64,000 nucleotides of DNA from Protostelium mycophagum (lineage: Eukaryota > Evosea > Variosea > Protosteliida > Protosteliaceae). The notes under the pieces were generated by a model that ran no database searches, was not told where the DNA came from, and saw only the letters and a list, made by a program, of their open reading frames with translations. Each line of letters begins with the position of its first letter. Within the stretch, counting starts at the first letter, position 1. The stretch covers positions 1 through 64,000 of the forward strand of contig MZNV01001755.1 of the NCBI GenBank assembly GCA_002081555.1. Direction: 5' to 3'. The position numbers and the translations under genes were made by a program. This document shows positions 57,140-64,000 of this stretch, piece by piece.

Positions 57140-58461
57140 TTACATGAACAAATTTACAACAGGATCCTCCAATGCATGCAACACATGGTGCAAGCAAAAC
57201 TTGGACATTGAATTCAATATATGACCACCGTTTAGAAGGTGCGATAATTTATCCAGTTCCTTGCTGCAGCGGGGAAAGCCGGTACGCAATGACTTCATCA
57301 CCATCTGGATCTGATCAGCACCAGAAAGATGAGATGAGTGAAAATAAAAACATGATGTCACGAGGTTGCAGAATTCACCTTCCAAACTAATTTGTTTATG
57401 TCCGGATTTACAGGACCAAATCAACTCTGCTGCAATTTTCGTTTTTACCGCATGCAACGTTGATAGACATTTTGTTTTTCATGGGAAATGCTGGGTGATG
57501 AAAAGTCACCTGCTGACCAAGTTGACACCAAGGACATCACATCGTTGTTCATCAATGTGTTCTTTTGTCCCTTTAAGACCCTCTGGTTGTTGATGAACAC
57601 ACCATTGAAGCTGTAAATATTGAGAAAAACACAAGGTCGAGATGTACACCTCAAGTCCTCGACTGAGATCTTCTTATCATCTACCGTCAATACACAATGT
57701 GGCGCACTGATGAATCGTAGATTATTTGGAAATGAGATGGTGATGTTGTTGGGCATCTCTTTTGTTTTTGAAGATTTTCGGCTGAGGGTGACCGTCTTGT
57801 CTTTGTACACTGCGGTAGTCAGATGCATTTTGAAGCGGTGCAATCATACATACCCATGATGGACTCATATTTAGGATTTAGCGATTTAAGAATGTGACAA
57901 GGTTCTTTGTGTGTCTCCATTTCCTTTTCATTGTTGATTTCGTTCTGTGTTGTTTCCGTGAGGTCTGGTTGTATGGTGATCTTTGGAAGTTCGAGAGACG
58001 GGATAGCCGTGCAGATCGTCTCCGATCGAAGCAGATCATAATGTTTGTATTCTATGATGTGTGAGATAAAATTGATTCGTGCTCGTCACCTAATCCAGGA
58101 GAACAGAGGATGGTTGGTTGTCTCAGAACATCTGACTTCTGGGCAACGTCATCCAATAGAGTCACAGTTCTGGTGAGCGAAAATTTGTTGTTCTCTTTGG
58201 GGATGTCTAAGACAGTGTCCGAACGCATGATACCGGCTTTTCGCCTCTTTGGTTGAACATTCGAATTGAATGACGCGCTACTTTTGTCAGTTTGATGGGT
58301 TGAACATTAATGTCGGACCTGATACTCTCAGGAAGAGTGTCTAAAATGGTAGTTGTTCTCAAGAGGTCCGTCTTCTTTGATTGTGTCGATTCATTGACTG
58401 CATCCAACACTGTCTCAGTCCTGAATAGTCTTTGTCTCTTTCTCTGTGACGCTTGTTCCAT
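57140..58461 (-). CDS. FHA-domain protein
   Basis: Starts MEQASQRKRQRLFRTETVLD. The N-terminal half has a repeated short motif: LFRTETVLDAV, LLRTTTILDTL, IMRSDTVLDIP, VLRQPTIL and LLRSETICTAI, each around R-x-x-T-[VI]-L-D with Thr residues, which could be phosphosites. The FHA domain reads ISFPNNLRFISAPHCVLTVD, DKKISVEDL|SFNGVFINNQRVL and MNNDVMSL, with the S/N-G-V loop for phosphothreonine. A long helical end follows (GPFPRCS-type region to LEDPVVNLFM). Probably a phospho-peptide reader in signalling or DNA damage response. A 35-nt intron is used after LTK. Confidence 0.72.
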
Positions 58462-58681
58462 TATTTGTGTGATCTTCAAAAATCAAATTTTTGTTTTTTG
58501 GCGCCAACTTTGCGAGGTCAAGACTTGGAGACTTGGGTCACCAATTCGAAACTCACTGTCGACAGTCCTTCACCAGATTTTGTTAAGAACTTCAAACGAT
58601 ATAACATATTAATGCTTAATTTATTTTCCACATACAACAGGATCAAGATGAGAAGATCGATTCCAACGTTCAAGTTTATTT

Positions 58682-61168
58682 TCAGTCTTCGTATAATTCA
58701 CCATATATCTCAAAAGAGGAAAGGACCAAGAAGTTTCTGTTCGATGAGTTGTGTCCAGTCTGCAATATTCTAAAGTAGCGGTACGCCTTGCTCACTCCAG
58801 TTATCGGCCACTACAACCAGTCAGTACGACTTGTCGACATTGGTCGTGCATGTCGACGATCATATGTACATGTCGACAATGATTTATATGACTCACAGAA
58901 TGCGGCACAAACTTTCCAGACAGGGAATCATCGTTGTTATGCTTCAAAAGGGTAGTCCAATTATCTTCCCTTTTCTCCATCAGTTTTCACGCGTTGTAAT
59001 CGCCACTACAACTCACTCGTTAGACCCCTGGAACTGCCAAGTTCTCAAGATATCATTGTTGTAGTTACAGTGTACAAGCGTGTAGAAGGTCGGTATGATT
59101 TGACGGCCCGAACCAAAATCGATCGTGAAGTAAGAAGAGGGGATGTCTTTGGTCCACATCTCCACGCCGTTGTCATTTTTTCTGAAATCCTGTCATTTAT
59201 GGAGACTTGATGGTATTAAGGAGGATTCGTGGAAGTTTCTCCATGTTTGACAGATTCAGAAAAATGAGATCTGGACCTGATCAAGTCGGCGGGCTCCCCC
59301 TTATCTACAGATGACGCTCTCACTATGACACCTGATACATATCATTCTTGACATCCCGATGTCATTCTTGACATCCCGATGTCTTCTTGACATGACGTCA
59401 CCTCGTGTGGCTGGGTCCTGCCTTGCCTCCCTGCCACAGTTTGTGGCGATCCAGTGGATGATGCCTTCGTTTTGCTCTTCTTTGTACTCGATGGAGATGG
59501 GGACACGCGGGCGTGGTTGTAGTCTGACAGCTGTCACAGAAATTCCGGGTATAACAGGTTTCACGGAGACTTTGGGACTCGTAACGCAGCTCCATCACGA
59601 TGTGGATTTACGGCTCCGACAACTATTTTTTGGGTCTGGATGCGGCAGAGCCGCAGAAGAGTGGGATAATACTTGGCGGGAAATAAATGATTTAAATATG
59701 ACGGGAAGATACCTGCTTATAGAAGGAGGAGAGCGCATAGGAGCCTCCCAAGCAGCTAATCTGACCATCCCTGCCTCCACCAAGACGTCTTGGGGTACCA
59801 AAACGTCCCGAATCACCTGTCGTTTTTAATCTCAAAGATCCTCACAATTTTTTATAAAAATGAATGATTTTTTTCAAATCTCCTGGAATCAAATAAATAT
59901 ATAAAAATAACCTCTTCCAGCTGTGAGAACGTCATGAACCTGTATCTGACGTGTCTATATAACTCCGTGACCTCTTCGAATCTTGGAGCGCCGTCTTTGT
60001 TTTGCTTGCAGATTTCCAGCAAGTTATTTTTCTGCACAAATGACGAGATGGTTTTGTATAGTTCGTATTCTTCCTTCACATTCAGCAGTTCATACGAGAC
60101 GATGTACAGAAATATTCTGGGAAATTTCAGCGAAATTTCAGTGAAATTTCCGGGAAAAGTGGGGGAAAACTCACTTGAAGGGGAGGTTGATGAATTCCGT
60201 TGGGTCTATATAACAAAAGTGTTTGGCAATGACAAAGACGCATCTGTTCGAGTGTCTCAATTTTTCGGTCCAATTGGCGACGTCATGACGTCACACTGCT
60301 CATGATATCTCGGAAAGACGTCTCACCTATTTGTGATGTCCGGTGCGTTGTATTGTATCGCGCGCAATAGGAGGGAAGTGGCGTTCTTCATTCCGATGGA
60401 TGACATTAAAAACTGATCCAATCAGATGACGTCATGATTCGTAATGATGTACACTGTACATCGACAGGGTCGAAGGAGGCATTTATGAGATTTTTCTGCG
60501 GTTTTTCCCACCGTTAGATTTGTACGGAGGCTATATTTATTCATGTAATCTACCATCTCACAGAGATTGTCGCTCATCAAACATAATGTCTTCGTCCTCT
60601 TTATCGCAGAGTACTCATTGGCTTTGCACACCAGAATATTTTTTCACGTTCATATGAGCACAAGAACATCATTTCGATGAAAATTGTGACCGAGTGCACC
60701 CACTTGAGAGACCAGCTTCTTAAGTTCATTGATCTCGAATGTTTCTGCCATGGTGAGCAGCTGTATGGCTGTCTCCTGATTAACCACATTATCACCACCA
60801 TATACGAATTTTAACAACAGAGGGAACAATCCCTCTGGATCATCAAATTGTATGTGGACTGTGATGTTCAGAATATGAATAATCAGATCAAGTGATACTT
60901 GTGGATGTATTTGGATGTGCGAGAAAGAGTCTTCTGAAATATCCTGAGACATATGATAAAATAAGTTTGTGCACCTATTTCAAGTCAATGTGAGATTATC
61001 GCTCAAAGACATCACTTTGTATTTTTGACCGTCTGGAAACCGAAGGATCGCGTCACTGAAAGATGAATCCTTCAAAAATGAGAGGAAGTTGTTGCCTCTC
61101 GCTGTTGCATAATAGTTATCCGCTGTGGTGAAGTTTATATCTGATCTCGCTATAGTGACAGTTGACAT
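58682..61168 (-). CDS. BTB-BACK protein with F5/8-type (discoidin-like) end
   Basis: Starts MSTVTIARSDINFTTADNYY. BTB domain: NNFLSFLKDSSFSDAILRFP, DGQKYK, PEGLFPLLLKFVYGGDNVVN and QETAIQLLTMAETFEINELK. BACK helices: LRTNLTVGKTAEKS, SSIGMKNATSLLLRAIQYNA, LYKTISSFVQKNNLLEICKQ, ELYRHVRYRFMTFSQLEEVI. The C-terminal part has VPISIEYKEEQNEGIIHWIA, TNCGREARQDPATR, then TIDFGSGRQIIPTFYTLVHC, LRTWQFQGSN, YRYFRILQTGHNSSNRNFLV and SSFEIYGELYED, which is a discoidin/F5-8C-like beta sandwich seen in BTBD9-type and related proteins. Likely a Cullin-3 adaptor with a binding sandwich. A GCGGC hairpin (59641-59655) lies in an intron. Confidence 0.82.
59641..59655. repeat. TGCGGC-AGA-GCCGCA hairpin
   Basis: Same core as the units of the 24685 array, alone in an intron of the BTB gene. 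Confidence 0.65.
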
Positions 61169-61626
61169 CTTCTACAAAATGAACATGGCGATTTAAAAAT
61201 CAGAGGCGATGCGATGCCGTTGTAGAATGATGATGAGCTTCTCTTCCAAAAACACCTGGAACGAGCAAGAAAGAGGCTGCCGACAAGTTCTGTTTAATAA
61301 GAGGCTGCTCGGATCGCACACCAACAAAACTGGACGCGATGATCTTGTTTTAGAGGATCATGCTTCCATCTTGGACAGCCTTACGACGAAAGGATCTTTT
61401 CAGATTCGTAAGAAGCCATTTGAGATGCAACTTCTGCACCGGTGCTTCCACTGGTATCACCATTCTCGGTGCCTTTCTGATGAAGGTTGGTTTGGCATAA
61501 TGACAGAATACACTGCTAAACGCGATAGATTGCGTCATCTTACCGTGAAAGAAGTGGCGTGTCTCAGGAAACACAGTAGGTTTTTACGATCGACTTTTCT
61601 TCACAAAAAGTCATTTTAGAAGCGCC
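61169..61626 (+). other. Spacer with a possible small unknown gene
   Basis: Holds a plus-strand frame 61209-61619 of 136 codons, and in another frame RKDLFRFVRSHLRCNFCTGA, STGITILGAFLMK, which looks membrane-like. No phase-consistent gene model. It is also the divergent promoter zone for the BTB gene and the lysyl oxidase. Confidence 0.3.
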
Positions 61627-64000
61627 ATGCGAGCCACACAGGTCCTCCTCCTGCTCCTCTCTGCTGTGTCAGCTCTCAAGCTCAACTACATACAAGTTGG
61701 CGGACAGAAGCTAAATCTGCTGTCTTACTATCCCTTGGTCCTTCCGAACGGCTTTCTGAATGTTGACATCAGCATCACCAATGATGCCGCGAGCACAATC
61801 GACCCGTCTCAGTTCATCGTGGCGAATCAGTATGGCAACCTGTCTACGGTTACATCATCTCTTAATGCTAACCAATCGGCTCTCTTCTCGGGGTCCCTCG
61901 GGCCCTTCCCCTCATCCCCAGCCATCCTGAAGCTCAACTTCACCGTCTACAACGCGGCGGTCGTCCTTGCCCAATTCCAATGTGAGCACCGTCTCCGATT
62001 CTGTATTCTGATGTTTATTTTCAGCCACCGTGGAGGTCTCTTGCACCGGACCATTGTGCGATGGAATCAACCTCTTCATTAATGGAACCTGCCAGGCTGC
62101 ACCGTATGATCCCTGCCCATTCGGCATCGATGGATGTGCCGCTTCTTCGTGCACTGACAACAGACAATGCCACACCACTTGGCTCGGTGCGAAAGCGACT
62201 GCTCCCGGATGCACCGAGTGCGCTCGCTGCCCGACTTGGGTTGGTTGCGACGGCAAACAATGCGGAGGTGATGGATGCCACGGAAAGTGTGGTACTTGTC
62301 CTTACGGAAAATACTGCTCCTCTGGACAATGCATCACCGTTCCAGACCTCGGTAAGAGGACGGTCATGATGACCGAATGCCTGATGGATGATCAGGAACA
62401 TGCACGAACCCCATTCAGATCTTGCAGAACCGAACCAACCTGACCGGCATCCAATACTTTTTCGGAAATAACCAGAACGGGTACTCCAGCCAGGTCTCGC
62501 GCTGCAATGCCGGATCCACCTCTAAAGAGGTGGTCTACTCTTTCGTGGTCCCGAGTGGCTCCACCTATGGTGTTGACATCCGAACTTATGGATTCGACAC
62601 AGTCTTAGACGTTCTTCGTGACAACTGCTCGGGCATTTTTGTGGGTACGTGGCTCCATGAAAACGAATTATCGCTGAAATTTCCAGGTTGCAGTGACGAC
62701 GCCAGCCCACCGGGTGATTACGGGTCGAAGGTGGCACGAATGATTGGTCCCGGAAAGTACTTTGTTGTTGTGAAGGGATACGACAACACTGTAGAGGGAA
62801 ACTTCACCATGCGCATGAGTTTCATCGTAAGTTTTTCTCCAGCGACATCTAAGACGGTGCTCTCTTACGGACTCGTAATTAATCTCCACAGCCCAACTGT
62901 ATCCCCAAGTGCAGCTCCATCCAATGCGGAGATGACGGTTGCGGATCCAGCTGTGGTGAATGTGCCAGTGATAGGTCCTGCTCCAAGGCCGGCCGCTGCG
63001 AACTCACAGTGTGCACACCCAACTGTACCAACACTGACGGTAGCGTCAACGAATGCGGCCTCGACGGCTGCGGAGGCTTCTGCGGTACATGTTCCAACGG
63101 AACGCTTTGCAACCTTCATGTCAACAAGTGCCAACGTTTCCCGAGTGGATGTGACACTATGAACCCAGTATGTGCTGGCGGTTGCAATGCGACACAGTTT
63201 TGTGCCGCGGATTGTCAATGTTACACCGCTGATGCCCCCCTTGCCGACCTTTATGTCGACACTGACACCTTGTCACAAGACATGTACATCGACAGCGACA
63301 CTTTCACCGAAAATTCCTGCGCTTGGCTGGAGGGATGCATTGCGGCACCAGGGCTCAGACGCTTGTTGCGCTTCACCGTGCTCTCTGTTAACCAAGGAAG
63401 AGCACCGATGCTTATGGGACTTCCCGAAGAGCGTCCTGACCTCTTCGTTTACTCGCCTTGCCACGGCCACTACCACTTTACTGGTGAAGAATTTCATCGA
63501 AAAGTCTGATGACATTTCGGAGAGTATTCACGGAAATTTCAGATTATGCTGTCTACAGTTTGATGTCGGCGGACAAGACCCTTGTTATGCAAAAAGGAAG
63601 AAAGCAAGGTTACTGCCTCATGGATGGTAATTCTACAACGAGCCATCTTCGCATTCTAATACGACCCAGGACGCCGTGTACACGATGGAGATATCCCTTG
63701 TGCCCCTACCTATAACTGCTCAAACCAAGGCATTAGCTCTGGCTGGGCCGATGCTTACACCGCCGACATTGACTGCCAGTGGATCGACATCACTGATGTG
63801 CCCGCTGGGAACTACACTTTGGCTGTGGAGCTCAACCCCAAGAGAAAGATGGTGGAGTCTGATTACAACAATAACAAGGCCTATATTACCGTGAACGTGC
63901 CGGTTTGGGACAAGGCAAACGACCCACAGATTGCCCAGACAGGGACCGCCGCTACGTCTACAACTGCCTCTACAACGGCAAATGTGATCGTTCCTACAGT
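61627..64000 (+). CDS. Secreted lysyl oxidase with Cys-rich and PPC-like domains (partial, runs off window)
   Basis: Signal peptide [17 protein letters not shown]. Then a beta-rich domain ([19 protein letters not shown]), a Cys-rich block ([19 protein letters not shown]), a PPC-like sandwich ([40 protein letters not shown]), two more Cys-blocks ([35 protein letters not shown]), and the lysyl oxidase domain: [17 protein letters not shown] with the His-x-His-x-His copper site, [46 protein letters not shown]. The frame is still open in a Thr-rich stretch at 64000. The enzyme oxidises lysine side chains to crosslink extracellular protein; in an amoeba a cyst or sheath matrix is the likely target. 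Codon use is C-ending, suggesting strong expression. Confidence 0.9.

Noticed and set aside
1-64000. GTTGTAG words as simply the splice acceptor consensus
   Set aside because: The word also occurs reversed and upstream of proven acceptors, for example before 20183 and in spacers.

Overview
The window is eukaryotic nuclear DNA. The protein genes are dense and cut by many short GT-AG introns, usually 35 to 80 nt and sometimes near 30 nt. The protein set (class I myosin with a Gly-Pro-Arg tail, F-box/ankyrin protein, BTB-BACK-discoidin protein, secreted Cys-rich proteins, UNC-93-like and NFD4-like transporters) points to an amoeboid protist, most likely an amoebozoan of the Planoprotostelium/Protostelium kind. 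That placement is inference from gene style. No prokaryotic operon and no viral or retroelement remnant was seen.

Layout. 1-2100 holds mostly non-coding DNA plus the decayed 3' part of a VPS4 ATPase gene. 2113-4062 (-) is an F-box/ankyrin gene with 17 near-identical 31-residue repeats. 5078-21519 (+) carries myosin I, an RCC1-repeat protein, ribosomal protein eL19, a charged unknown, a two-TM protein, Yippee, the tRNA 2'-phosphotransferase and a four-TM protein. 21741-28421 (-) carries a NARG2/ICE2-like gene whose last intron holds a 5S rRNA gene, a 192-residue unknown and a RIIa-domain protein. 28783-35726 holds a METTL13-like methyltransferase (+), mitochondrial enoyl reductase (-), a small membrane protein (-), TMEM208/SND2 (+) and an LRR membrane protein (+). 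36431-48000 holds a secreted carbohydrate-binding-type protein (+), an NFD4-like MFS carrier (-), an unresolved stretch, an SDR (-), an F-box-like protein (+), a 93-residue R-SNARE (-) and an UNC-93-like carrier (-). 48608-61168 holds DGAT1 (+), a secreted protein (-), a GATA-finger protein (+), and on the minus strand an inositol polyphosphate kinase, ATP synthase delta, an EI24-type protein, an FHA protein and the BTB-BACK-discoidin protein. 61627 to the end is a lysyl oxidase that runs off the window.

The genes are ordinary housekeeping, trafficking, lipid and signalling genes and do not form one pathway. Three things stand out. First, introns and spacers share a small vocabulary of repeated words: TCTACAAC/GTTGTAGA (about 65 copies by eye), TGACGTCA, GAAATTTC and a GCGGC hairpin. 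Second, the 5S rRNA gene sits inside an intron of a gene that looks like a little elongation complex subunit, and that intron splits a CCCH zinc finger. Third, gene structure is extreme: first coding exons of 3, 5 and 9 nt, and introns near 30 nt. Exon coordinates were read by eye from splice signals, frame and family conservation; where the frame sum was checked this is stated.
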